Origin: Neisseriaceae bacterium
GTDB lineage: Bacteria; Pseudomonadota; Gammaproteobacteria; Burkholderiales; UBA11063
NCBI GenBank assembly: GCA_947441745.1
Contig: CANEUJ010000008.1
Span: 1 to 20,475, forward strand
Direction of reading: 5' to 3'
Length of the DNA stretch: 20,475 bases
Part shown: piece after piece, positions 7,753-15,276 of the stretch
Layout: each line of letters opens with the position of its first letter
How positions within the stretch are numbered: position 1 is the stretch's first letter
Made by a program: the position numbers and the translations under genes
Notes under the pieces: generated by a model
Database searches by the model: none
What the model saw: only the letters and a program-made list of their open reading frames with translations
What the model was told of the DNA's origin: nothing

Positions 7753-8634
7753 ATGTCAAATATTACAGCTAAAATGGTTGGTGAACTTAGAGAAATAACT
7801 GGCTTAGGTATGATGGAGTGTAAAAAAGCTCTAGTTGAAACACTAGGAGATATTAAAAAAGCTGAAGAATTACTGCGGATTAAAAGTGGAGCTAAAGCTG
7901 GTAAAGTTGCAGGAAGAACTACTGCAGAAGGTGTTGTTGCTACTTTTATTACTGCTGATGGTAAAAAAGGTGCACTAGTTGAAGTAAATAGTGAAACTGA
8001 TTTTGTTGCTAAAGATTCTAGTTTTTTAGCTTTTGCTGATAGTGTTGCTAAGGCAATAGTTGATGCTAATGTTAGTACATTAGAAGAGGTAGCTAACGCT
8101 AACACTGATAATGGTAAAACTGTTGAAGAAGCTAGAAAAGAGCTTATTGCTAAACTTGGTGAAAATATTTCTGTTCGTAGATTTAAGTCTTTTGTAACTG
8201 AAGGTTTAGTTGCTACATACTTACATGGTAAAAAAATCGGTGTTGCCCTTGATATAGTTGGTGGTGATTCTGAGCTTGGTCGCGATATTGCAATGCATAT
8301 TGCTGCTAGTAAGCCAATTTGTGTATCAAAAGATAATGTTCCTAGCGAACAAATAGAGACTGAACGTAATATTTATACTCAACAAGCTTCAGCTTCAGGA
8401 AAAACCCCTGAAATAGTGGCTAAAATGGTTGAAGGTAGACTAAATAAGTTTTTGGCTGAGGTAACACTTCTTGGTCAACAGTTTGTTAAAAATCCAGATG
8501 TTAGCGTAGATAAATTACTTGCTGATAAAAAAGCAACTGTAAATTCTTTTGCTATGTTTGTGGTTGGTGAAGGAATTGAAAAGAAAGAAGTAGATTTTGC
8601 TGCTGAAGTGGCTGCGGCTGCTATAGTTAAATAA
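7753..8634 (+). CDS. tsf: Elongation factor Ts
   Basis: EF-Ts recycles EF-Tu by catalysing GDP release. The 293-aa length fits the proteobacterial two-subdomain form (E. coli 283). The N-terminal UBA-like domain has LREITGLGMMECKKALVE (12-29), and the conserved TDFVAKDSSF (82-91) is the EF-Tu-contacting signature. The C-terminal GQQFVKNPDVSV motif is also typical. It starts 4 bases after the rpsB stop, with the purine-rich end of rpsB (GGGGGAA) as its ribosome binding site. A strong terminator follows, so pyrH and frr, which often come next, are not in this transcript. Confidence 0.97.
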   Translation: MSNITAKMVGELREITGLGMMECKKALVETLGDIKKAEELLRIKSGAKAGKVAGRTTAEGVVATFITADGKKGALVEVNSETDFVAKDSSFLAFADSVAKAIVDANVSTLEEVANANTDNGKTVEEARKELIAKLGENISVRRFKSFVTEGLVATYLHGKKIGVALDIVGGDSELGRDIAMHIAASKPICVSKDNVPSEQIETERNIYTQQASASGKTPEIVAKMVEGRLNKFLAEVTLLGQQFVKNPDVSVDKLLADKKATVNSFAMFVVGEGIEKKEVDFAAEVAAAAIVK

Positions 8635-8660
8635 TTACTCTTTTAATTTAAATATTTAGA

Positions 8661-8689
8661 AGCCCTTACGTTTATGTAAGGGCTTTTTT
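8661..8689 (+). terminator. Intrinsic terminator of rpsB-tsf
   Basis: AGCCCTTAC (8661-8669) pairs perfectly with GTAAGGGCT (8676-8684) around a 6-base loop, and the stem runs into a T-tract (8684-8689). Confidence 0.95.
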
Positions 8690-8693
8690 ATTA

Positions 8694-8720
8694 TTGAAAT
8701 ATACTGTATTGTGATAAAAT
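8694..8720 (+). promoter_or_regulatory. Candidate promoter of erpA operon
   Basis: TTGAAA (8694-8699) and TAAAAT (8715-8720) are separated by 15 bases, and TGA precedes the -10 as an extended element. The arrangement parallels the nagB promoter (TTGAAG, 15 bases, TATAAT). It sits just after the tsf terminator. Confidence 0.45.
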
Positions 8721-8776
8721 ATATAGTGAGTAGAATTATAGATACTTTATTCATTAAAATTAATAGGAAAATAATA

Positions 8777-9109
8777 ATGGAAACTACAATTGTATTTACA
8801 GATAATGCTGTAAATAAAGTAAAAGAATTAATAGAAGAAGAAGGTAATAACGATCTTAAATTAAGAGTGTTTATCACAGGTGGCGGTTGCTCTGGATTTC
8901 AATATGGGTTTACTTTTGATGAAATTAGTAATGAAGATGATTTGGTGGTGGATAAAGACGGGGTTAAGTTTTTGGTAGATAGTATGTCTTATCAATATCT
9001 TGTTGGTGCTGAGATTGATTATGTGGATTCATTTGAAGGTTCTCAGTTTACGATAAAAAATCCTCAAGCTACAACAACATGTGGTTGTGGGTCATCTTTT
9101 TCAGTATAA
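8777..9109 (+). CDS. erpA: A-type iron-sulfur carrier ErpA
   Basis: ErpA delivers Fe-S clusters to apoproteins, including enzymes of isoprenoid synthesis and respiration. The 110-aa protein matches ErpA more closely than IscA, with LKLRVFITGGGCSGFQYGFTFD and the terminal CGCGSSFSV. The three cluster ligands are Cys38, Cys102 and Cys104. An upstream in-frame GTG at 8711 would add 22 non-conserved residues and lies in the promoter area, so I chose the ATG at 8777, which is preceded by AGGAAA. It is the first gene of a tight group with an exported protein, plsY and hemH. Confidence 0.93.
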   Translation: METTIVFTDNAVNKVKELIEEEGNNDLKLRVFITGGGCSGFQYGFTFDEISNEDDLVVDKDGVKFLVDSMSYQYLVGAEIDYVDSFEGSQFTIKNPQATTTCGCGSSFSV

Positions 9110-9110
9110 A

Positions 9111-9548
9111 ATGAAACTCCTGACTATTTTTTTAGTGTTTTGTATTTTTTATGTAGGGGCCGAAGATATAAAGACCAATTTGCCATCTTTTTTGATGCCA
9201 GTAGATTCCTTAAGCACTCAAACTATAGATGGTATAACGAATAACAGTATCAAAGAGTGTAATGTAGAAAATGGGATAGATGTTGTTGTTTGTAATAAAA
9301 ACTCATTAGCATATGCAGTTAAGTATGAAAGCACTACTAAAAGTAGTGGCTATGATACTTCAAGCCATCAACAAACTACTACTCAAACCGCATGGGGAAC
9401 AAATTCTAATCAAAATACGATGCAAGATAAAGAACTCAAAAATGCTATGGAAAACTATAAAGGTGGTATGAGTCTGCCAATTATACAATCTGATACAGTG
9501 AAGATGAATATAAACCAGCAGCGGCTTCAATTTAACGTTAGATATTAA
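9111..9548 (+). CDS. Small exported protein of unknown function
   Basis: I do not recognise the family. The start at 9111, one base after the erpA stop, gives a clean signal peptide (MKLLTIFLVFCIFYVGAED), with probable cleavage after VGA. The in-frame start at 9081 lies inside erpA and would spoil it. The mature part of about 127 residues is rich in Thr, Ser, Asn and Gln, with a T/Q/S-rich stretch in the middle (HQQTTTQTAWGTNSNQN). It has two cysteines close together (ECNVENGIDVVVC) that could form a disulfide. No clear ribosome binding site is visible, so translation is probably coupled to erpA. A periplasmic or secreted location is inferred from the signal peptide. Confidence 0.7.
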   Translation: MKLLTIFLVFCIFYVGAEDIKTNLPSFLMPVDSLSTQTIDGITNNSIKECNVENGIDVVVCNKNSLAYAVKYESTTKSSGYDTSSHQQTTTQTAWGTNSNQNTMQDKELKNAMENYKGGMSLPIIQSDTVKMNINQQRLQFNVRY

Positions 9549-9562
9549 TAGAGAGGGTTTTT

Positions 9563-10171
9563 ATGAATCAATCATATGTAGCTTTGTTTGTAGCGTATTG
9601 TGTGGGTTCGTTATCTTTTGCAATTATTGTTAGTAAATTTATGAAGCTTAATGATCCAAGAAGCTATGGTTCTAATAATGCTGGTGCAACTAATGTTATG
9701 CGTAGTGGTAATAAAAAGGCTGCAGCTTTGACATTGATTGGTGATTTACTGAAAGGTACTATTGTAATATTGCTATTTAAGTATTTTTTTAAAAATAATA
9801 TCGATGGACATACTATTATTGCTTTAGCTGGAGTTCTTGTGGTTATTGGGCATATCTATCCAGTTTTTTTTAAATTTAAGGGTGGCAAGGGCGTTGCAAC
9901 TGCAATTGGGGTAATGCTTGGATTTAATCCCATATTAGCTATATTATTTGCATTTACTTGGGGTAGTGTTTTTAAAATATCCAAGATATCGTCATTGTCG
10001 GCACTAATTGCCATTGCTTTATCGCCAATATATGCATTTTTATTAATGGGTAATAATACTTATTTTGGTGCTACTTTAGTAATAGCATTTTTTGTATTAT
10101 ATAAACATAAAGAAAATATTTTTCGCTTATTTAGTGGTCAAGAACATAAATTTAAAAAGCCTCAAGAGTAA
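9563..10171 (+). CDS. plsY: Acyl-phosphate:glycerol-3-phosphate acyltransferase PlsY
   Basis: PlsY is an inner-membrane enzyme that acylates the sn-1 position of glycerol-3-phosphate using acyl-phosphate made by PlsX, the first step of phospholipid synthesis. The 202 aa fit the family. All three loop motifs are visible: GSNNAGATNVMR (36-47), GHIYPVF (96-102) and FKGGKGVAT (105-113). The remainder is membrane segments. GAGAGG before the ATG is a good ribosome binding site. It lies 14 bases after the exported protein and 6 bases before hemH. Confidence 0.95.
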   Translation: MNQSYVALFVAYCVGSLSFAIIVSKFMKLNDPRSYGSNNAGATNVMRSGNKKAAALTLIGDLLKGTIVILLFKYFFKNNIDGHTIIALAGVLVVIGHIYPVFFKFKGGKGVATAIGVMLGFNPILAILFAFTWGSVFKISKISSLSALIAIALSPIYAFLLMGNNTYFGATLVIAFFVLYKHKENIFRLFSGQEHKFKKPQE

Positions 10172-10177
10172 CAATAG

Positions 10178-11137
10178 ATGGATAATAAAAATTTAGCTAA
10201 AAATGTAATTTTATTGGTAAATTTAGGTTCCCCTAATTCATTGTCAATAAGTTCGATTCGTAAATTTCTAAGTGCATTTTTATCGGATAAAAGAGTAGTT
10301 AATTTACCTAAAATACTTTGGTACCCAATTTTGTACGCCATAATACTAACTTTCAGGGCAAAACGATTACTTAAACAATACTCTAAAATTTGGCTGTTTG
10401 ATAATTCACCACTTATTCATTATACATATGTACAAACTAAAAAATTAGCAGCAAAGGGGTATGTTGTAAAATATGCATTCTCTTATGCTAACCCATTAAT
10501 CAATGATGTTTTATCTGAGATACATTCTACAATAGCTCCAGACAAGATAACTATAATACCAATGTATCCACAGTTTTCATCAACTACCACCTTACCCGTA
10601 TTTGATAGTGTGTCTAAATTTTATAAAAATAAATATTATATGCCTGAGATTAAGTTTATTAGTGATTTTACTGCTAATAGTTTATATATTGATGCCATTT
10701 GTAATACTATTAGTGCATCATGGCAAAAACATGGTAGGAGTCAAAAACTTGTATTTAGTTATCATGGGCTACCATTAGATATAATAAAGCGAGGTGATAA
10801 ATATTTTAATCAATGTGAACTTACTACTAAACTTGTTACCACACAGTTAGGCTTAACTGAAAATGAATATATTATGGTATTTCAATCTAGATTTGGTGCT
10901 CAAAAATGGCTATCACCAGCAACAAATATTACATTAGCTAGTATGGCTCGTGATGGTATTAAATCCGTAGATATAATATGTCCAGGATTTGTCAGTGATT
11001 GTCTTGAGACTTTAGAGGAAATAGCAATACTTAACAAAGATGTGTTTTTAAATGCTGGTGGTGTTAGTTATAATTATATTCCATGTTTGAATGATGGCGA
11101 TGATTTTATTAATGTATTAAAGAGTTTATGTGATTAG
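10178..11137 (+). CDS. hemH: Ferrochelatase
   Basis: HemH inserts Fe2+ into protoporphyrin IX in the last step of haem synthesis. The 319-aa sequence shows LLVNLGSPNSLSISSIRKFL at the N-terminus, FSYHGLP with catalytic His196, FQSRFGAQKWLSPAT, and CPGFVSDCLETLEEI with the conserved acidic Glu277. The length is typical (E. coli 320). It closes the erpA-plsY-hemH group. An A-type Fe-S carrier upstream fits an iron-cofactor theme, although plsY in the middle argues that the grouping is not purely functional. The stop codon abuts a cluster of palindromic repeats. Confidence 0.95.
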   Translation: MDNKNLAKNVILLVNLGSPNSLSISSIRKFLSAFLSDKRVVNLPKILWYPILYAIILTFRAKRLLKQYSKIWLFDNSPLIHYTYVQTKKLAAKGYVVKYAFSYANPLINDVLSEIHSTIAPDKITIIPMYPQFSSTTTLPVFDSVSKFYKNKYYMPEIKFISDFTANSLYIDAICNTISASWQKHGRSQKLVFSYHGLPLDIIKRGDKYFNQCELTTKLVTTQLGLTENEYIMVFQSRFGAQKWLSPATNITLASMARDGIKSVDIICPGFVSDCLETLEEIAILNKDVFLNAGGVSYNYIPCLNDGDDFINVLKSLCD

Positions 11138-11198
11138 AGCAAAAGGGCATGGATCCCAGCCTACGATTGGATGACATGAATTAAAAAGCTGTGATGAT
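11138..11198 (+). repeat. Direct repeat copy A with palindrome unit 3
   Basis: These 61 bases recur at 11297-11357 with only a few differences. The copy begins AGCAAAAGGGCATGGATCCC and ends AAAAAGCTGTGATGA. The palindrome unit proper is 11147-11176 (GCATGGATCC ... GGATGACAT). Copy A starts immediately after the hemH stop. Confidence 0.85.
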
Positions 11199-11223
11199 GC
11201 TTAAAGTGTTGTGAAATATATTT

Positions 11224-11277
11224 TGTCATCCCAAATATGAATATTTTGCTGTATCGCAAAGAGTTTGGGATCCATGC
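11224..11277 (-). repeat. REP-like palindrome unit 4
   Basis: The unit lies between the two direct repeat copies, in the opposite orientation. ATCCCAAA near its left end pairs with TTTGGGAT near its right end. Its reverse complement begins GCATGGATCCCAAACTCTT, nearly the same as the start of the unit at 5330. Confidence 0.8.
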
Positions 11278-11296
11278 TCTAATTATCTTTATTTAA

Positions 11297-11357
11297 AGCA
11301 AAAAGGCATGGATCCCATCCTACGATTGGATGACACGAATTAAAAAGCTGTGATGAC
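11297..11357 (+). repeat. Direct repeat copy B with palindrome unit 5
   Basis: Second copy of the 61-base sequence at 11138-11198. The palindrome unit is 11306-11335. The whole 279-base gap 11138-11416 between hemH and glmS is made of this repeat cluster plus about 60 bases before glmS, in which I find a ribosome binding site but no convincing promoter and no glmS ribozyme. Confidence 0.85.
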
Positions 11358-11416
11358 GGAGTAAAACTGGGATTGTAAAAAATAACTGATATTCTTTAAA
11401 TAGAAAGGTAGATTTT

Positions 11417-13249
11417 ATGTGTGGGGTTGTTGGCGGTGTTAGCGAACGAAATGTAGTTCCAATAATTTTGGAAGGGTTATCAAGATTAGAATATCGTGGT
11501 TACGATTCTGTGGGTATTGCGGTAATCAATGATACAAATGAATTAGCTAGGCAGAGAGTAACTAGTCGTGTTGCCGCCCTAAAAGAATTATGTCTTGCTA
11601 ATAAATTTAAAGGTACAACTGGAATAGGGCATACCCGCTGGGCTACTCATGGTGGCGTAACTACCGACAATGCTCACCCCCATTTTTCTAAAAACACCCT
11701 TGCCTTAGTTCATAATGGAATTATTGAGAACTATGCAACTATTAGAGACAATCTAATCAAAGCTGGATATTTTTTTGAATCAGAAACTGATACTGAAGTT
11801 ATTGTTCATTTAATTCACTCATTTTATCAAAAGAGCAAAAATTTAGTTACTGCGGTTAAAGCATCCATAGCAATACTAAAAGGTGCTTATGCTATTGGGG
11901 TTATGTCTATTGATAATAAAGAACAGCTGGTGTGTGCAAGAAATGGATCACCTTTAGTACTTGGGGTTGGTATTGATGAAATGTTTTTTGCATCTGATAT
12001 TTCGGCTTTACTTCCAGTAACTCAAAAAGTTGTTTATTTAGAAGATGGTGATGTTGCTGAAATTGGGACTTCTTCATACAATATCTGGGATAGTAAAGAT
12101 AATCAGGTTTCTAGAAAAGTAAATATTAGTGAATTGTCCGTTGAATTGACTAATCTTGGACAATTTCGTCACTATATGCAAAAAGAAATTTTTGAACAAC
12201 CTAATGCTATAGGACAAACACTACAAAGTCTAGGCAATACATTTGAAGCTGATAAGTTTGGTAAAGAAGCACTACAAATATTTAAATCAATTGATAAGGT
12301 ACAAATTATTGCCTGTGGAACAAGCTTAAATGCTGGGCATGTTGCCAAATATTGGATACAGGAATTTGCCAATATTGACTGTGCAATTGATATTGCCAGT
12401 GAATATCGCTATAGTAAAATTCCAGTAGCAACAAATACTTTGATAGTTAATATATCTCAATCTGGTGAAACTGCAGATACTATTGCTAGTGTCAAATATG
12501 CTCATGAATTAGGTATGCTAAATACATTATCTATATGTAATGTAGCTGAAAGTAGTTTAGTTAGATTGTCTAGATTAAGTATTCTAACTCAGGCTGGGAC
12601 TGAAATCGGGGTTGCTTCAACTAAAGCTTTTACAACTCAGTTGGTGGTGTTATTGTATTTAGCTTTTACTTTAGCTAAAGTTCGTGGTGAGTTATTTGAG
12701 CATGAAGAGAATAAAATTATTGAAGAAATGCGTAAACTTCCTCAGCAAATTATTAGAGTATTAGAAACTGAGAATGAAGTTCAGCAAATGGCACAGGAGC
12801 TAGAAAGTAAATACCATACACTATTTTTGGGTCGAAATACGCTATACCCAGTAGCGGTTGAGGGGGCGTTAAAATTAAAAGAAATATCTTACATACATGC
12901 AGAAGCTTATGCTGCTGGTGAATTAAAGCATGGACCATTAGCGTTGATTGATGATGCTATGCCAAGTGTGGTTCTTATGCCATCTGGTATGCTAATGGAT
13001 AAGACTAAATCAAATGTGCAAGAGATTTTGGCACGTAAGGGGCAGGTATATTTGTTTAGTGATGCTAAAGATGATGCAAGTTTAAAATGCCATAGGGTGA
13101 TTCATATGCCAACAGCAGAAGTGCCACATTATTTATTACCGATTTTATATACTGTGCCATTACAATTATTAGCGTATCACACAGCAATTATTAAAGGTAC
13201 TGATGTAGATAAGCCACGTAATTTAGCTAAAAGTGTTACAGTGGAATAA
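11417..13249 (+). CDS. glmS: Glutamine--fructose-6-phosphate aminotransferase (isomerizing)
   Basis: GlmS makes glucosamine-6-phosphate from fructose-6-phosphate and glutamine, the entry to UDP-GlcNAc, peptidoglycan and LPS. The 610 aa match E. coli (609). The N-terminal glutaminase domain starts MCGVVG with nucleophile Cys2 and carries LEYRGYDSVGIAV, GHTRWATHGG and HNGIIENY. Two SIS domains follow, with SQSGETADT (347-355) and GVASTKAFTTQL, then HAEAYAAGELKHGPLALI. The C-terminal PRNLAKSVTVE is intact. GAAAGGT before the ATG is the ribosome binding site. No glmU is adjacent. It is followed closely by a ubiC-like gene and purB, an unusual set of neighbours that probably reflects position and not a pathway. 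Confidence 0.97.
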   Translation: MCGVVGGVSERNVVPIILEGLSRLEYRGYDSVGIAVINDTNELARQRVTSRVAALKELCLANKFKGTTGIGHTRWATHGGVTTDNAHPHFSKNTLALVHNGIIENYATIRDNLIKAGYFFESETDTEVIVHLIHSFYQKSKNLVTAVKASIAILKGAYAIGVMSIDNKEQLVCARNGSPLVLGVGIDEMFFASDISALLPVTQKVVYLEDGDVAEIGTSSYNIWDSKDNQVSRKVNISELSVELTNLGQFRHYMQKEIFEQPNAIGQTLQSLGNTFEADKFGKEALQIFKSIDKVQIIACGTSLNAGHVAKYWIQEFANIDCAIDIASEYRYSKIPVATNTLIVNISQSGETADTIASVKYAHELGMLNTLSICNVAESSLVRLSRLSILTQAGTEIGVASTKAFTTQLVVLLYLAFTLAKVRGELFEHEENKIIEEMRKLPQQIIRVLETENEVQQMAQELESKYHTLFLGRNTLYPVAVEGALKLKEISYIHAEAYAAGELKHGPLALIDDAMPSVVLMPSGMLMDKTKSNVQEILARKGQVYLFSDAKDDASLKCHRVIHMPTAEVPHYLLPILYTVPLQLLAYHTAIIKGTDVDKPRNLAKSVTVE

Positions 13250-13255
13250 AGCTTG

Positions 13256-13717
13256 ATGGATGTAATGGAGTTTTTAGCAGACTATGGTTCGACAACCAAA
13301 CTTTTTAAAACCTGGTCTGATGAGCATTCTTTAGAAGTTATTGAGCATGGTGTAGTTGGTGGTGAATTTAGTCGCTTGGTAGTTATCTTTGTTGATAAAA
13401 TACCTGTTATGCTTGGGCTTAGTGAGACTAAATTATCTAATATAAAATTTTTAGATATATTACAAAATGTAGGTATTACTCCAATTGGGGTGAGTTTATT
13501 TGCTCCAAATTCTGGAATTAAGAGAATTAATCCATTTATTGGTAAAATTGATACGAAAACAATAAGTAATCAAACCACAAAAAATTATTTGGTACAAAAT
13601 AATGTGTCAGGAATGATTTATTATCGACGGTCAAATTTTGTTATAGATGATGAAATAATGACTTTAAAGGAATTCATTTTGCCAGGGCTTAATGATATTC
13701 TTAAACAATATACTTAA
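13256..13717 (+). CDS. UbiC-like protein, probable chorismate--pyruvate lyase
   Basis: The 153-aa protein aligns by eye along its length with E. coli UbiC, which converts chorismate to 4-hydroxybenzoate for ubiquinone. Matching segments are EFLADYGSTTKLF (UbiC DWLLLEDSMTKRF), LQNVGITPIGVSLFAP (LQKLGKTPLGRYLFTS), YRRSNF (GRRSRL) and LKEFILP (LTELFLP). Arg40 and Glu139 fall at the positions of the active-site Arg76 and Glu155. Identity is low and the protein is somewhat shorter than UbiC (165), so a related UTRA-like fold with another function is possible. An upstream TTG at 13253 adds one residue; I prefer the ATG. It begins 6 bases after glmS and ends 24 bases before purB. The symbol is left blank because the match is distant. 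Confidence 0.6.
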   Translation: MDVMEFLADYGSTTKLFKTWSDEHSLEVIEHGVVGGEFSRLVVIFVDKIPVMLGLSETKLSNIKFLDILQNVGITPIGVSLFAPNSGIKRINPFIGKIDTKTISNQTTKNYLVQNNVSGMIYYRRSNFVIDDEIMTLKEFILPGLNDILKQYT

Positions 13718-13741
13718 TTATATAAATTTAAAAGGATAGAC

Positions 13742-15094
13742 ATGGATAAAGTAATGAGTATTTCCCCGCTTGATGGACGTTATAGTGATAAAGTTAGTGG
13801 TTTGAACTCAATAGTTTCTGAGTTTGGTTTAGTAAAATACCGCGTTAAGGTTGAGATAGAATGGTTTAAGTTATTATTTGAAACTAAAGCTTTTGATTTG
13901 CCACGATTATCAGATGAAGAAATAACTATTCTTGATAATATAAGTAATAATTTTGATATTACAGCTTGTAATCGTATTAAAGTAATTGAAAAAACAACTA
14001 ATCATGATGTTAAGGCTGTTGAGTATTATATCAAAGAGCAAATAGTAGCAAATCAAAAATTAAACTCCTATCGTGAGTTTATTCATTTTGCTTGTACTTC
14101 TGAAGATATTAATAATCTAAGCTATGCTTTGATGTTAAAAGATATTAAAGACAAAGTATTAGGTATTGAATTAGAAAAGTTAAGCACTAAATTATTATCT
14201 CTTGCAAATGAATATAAATCTATTCCTTTAATGAGTCGCACTCATGGTCAAAGTGCTACGCCAACTACTATTGGTAAAGAGTTTTATAATGTTTATTATC
14301 GTATAGAGCGTCAGCTAAAGCAGCTAAAAAATCAAGAGATATTGGGCAAAATTAATGGAGCTGTTGGTAATTATAATGCTCATATTGTTAGCTATCCAAG
14401 TATTGATTGGCAGAATTTAGCTAAAATAATGGTTGAACAAAAATTGGGTCTAACATTTAACCCATTTACTACTCAAATTGAGCCACATGATTATGTTGCC
14501 GAATTTATGCAGAATTTATCGCGTATTAATACCATACTTATTGATTTAGCTCGTGATATATGGGGGTATATTGCTTATAATTATTTTAAACAAAAAGTTA
14601 TTGCTGGAGAAGTGGGGAGTTCTACTATGCCACATAAGGTAAACCCAATTGATTTTGAGAATAGTGAAGGTAATCTTGGTTTAGCTAATGCAATAGCAAT
14701 ACATTTAGCAGAAAAACTGCCTATTTCACGTTTTCAGAGAGATTTGACCGATAGTACCGTTCAAAGAAATATTGGTGTTGTAATTGGGTATAGCGTTTTA
14801 GCGTATAGTTCGTTATTAAAGGGGCTTAATAAGCTAGAATTAAATCAAGTAGCCATAACTAATGATCTTAATCAAAATTGGGAGCTTTTAGCTGAACCAA
14901 TCCAAACAGTAATGCGTAAATGTGGTATTCCAGATGCTTATGAAAAACTTAAAGATTTAACTCGTGGTAAAAAAATAGATGAAGTTCATGTGCGTGAGTT
15001 TATCTTGAGCCTTGATTTACCAGAAGCTGATAAACATCAATTGTTACAATTAACCCCACATAATTATATAGGTTTAGCTGATAAGTTGTTTTAG
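13742..15094 (+). CDS. purB: Adenylosuccinate lyase
   Basis: PurB removes fumarate from SAICAR and from adenylosuccinate, so it acts in both IMP synthesis and the conversion of IMP to AMP. The 450 aa fit the E. coli-type enzyme (456). Seen motifs are SPLDGRYSDKVSGL near the N-terminus, TNHDVKAVEYYIKE, FACTSEDINNLSYAL, SRTHGQSATPTTIGKE and the superfamily signature SSTMPHKVNPIDFEN, with Ser293/Ser294 in the catalytic loop. AAAAGGA before the ATG is a good ribosome binding site. It ends the glmS transcript and converges with tRNA-Asn, 21 bases away. Confidence 0.97.
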   Translation: MDKVMSISPLDGRYSDKVSGLNSIVSEFGLVKYRVKVEIEWFKLLFETKAFDLPRLSDEEITILDNISNNFDITACNRIKVIEKTTNHDVKAVEYYIKEQIVANQKLNSYREFIHFACTSEDINNLSYALMLKDIKDKVLGIELEKLSTKLLSLANEYKSIPLMSRTHGQSATPTTIGKEFYNVYYRIERQLKQLKNQEILGKINGAVGNYNAHIVSYPSIDWQNLAKIMVEQKLGLTFNPFTTQIEPHDYVAEFMQNLSRINTILIDLARDIWGYIAYNYFKQKVIAGEVGSSTMPHKVNPIDFENSEGNLGLANAIAIHLAEKLPISRFQRDLTDSTVQRNIGVVIGYSVLAYSSLLKGLNKLELNQVAITNDLNQNWELLAEPIQTVMRKCGIPDAYEKLKDLTRGKKIDEVHVREFILSLDLPEADKHQLLQLTPHNYIGLADKLF

Positions 15095-15115
15095 AGTGGG
15101 AAATAATTTTAGAAA

Positions 15116-15192
15116 TGGCGCCTCAAGTAGGAATCGAACCTACGACCTGCGGATTAACAGTCCGTCGCTCTAACCGTCTGAGCTATTGAGGC
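15116..15192 (-). tRNA. tRNA-Asn (anticodon GTT)
   Basis: Read on the minus strand the 77 bases fold as a cloverleaf. Acceptor GCCTCAA pairs with TTGAGGC, with discriminator G and an encoded CCA. The D-arm is GCTC/GAGC, and the anticodon loop CTGTTAA holds GTT. The T-arm is GTAGG-TTCGATT-CCTAC. The outer anticodon-stem pair is an A27-C43 mismatch; the other four pairs are normal. It is transcribed towards purB. Confidence 0.95.
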
Positions 15193-15203
15193 ACAAGGAG
15201 AGT

Positions 15204-15233
15204 ATTATATAATGAATAATTCGCAGATGTCAA
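15204..15233 (-). promoter_or_regulatory. Promoter of tRNA-Asn
   Basis: On the minus strand, TTGACA (15228-15233) and TATAAT (15204-15209) are both perfect consensus hexamers, 18 bases apart. The predicted start is a few bases before the mature tRNA 5' end, so the 5' leader would be very short. Confidence 0.85.
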
Positions 15234-15276
15234 ACAATTTTTATAGCTTATAGTGTCTCAAAGTTGATAAATCAAT

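Noticed and set aside
11138..11357. Insertion sequence or transposon remnant
   Set aside because: No transposase coding sequence, target-site duplication or IS-type ends were seen; the palindromes are better explained as REP-like units.
11358..11416. Possible glmS promoter (TTGTAA, 17 bases, TTAAAT) and possible glmS ribozyme
   Set aside because: The -10 would fall about 15 bases before the start codon and leave almost no room for the ribosome binding site; no ribozyme-like fold is present in the short leader.
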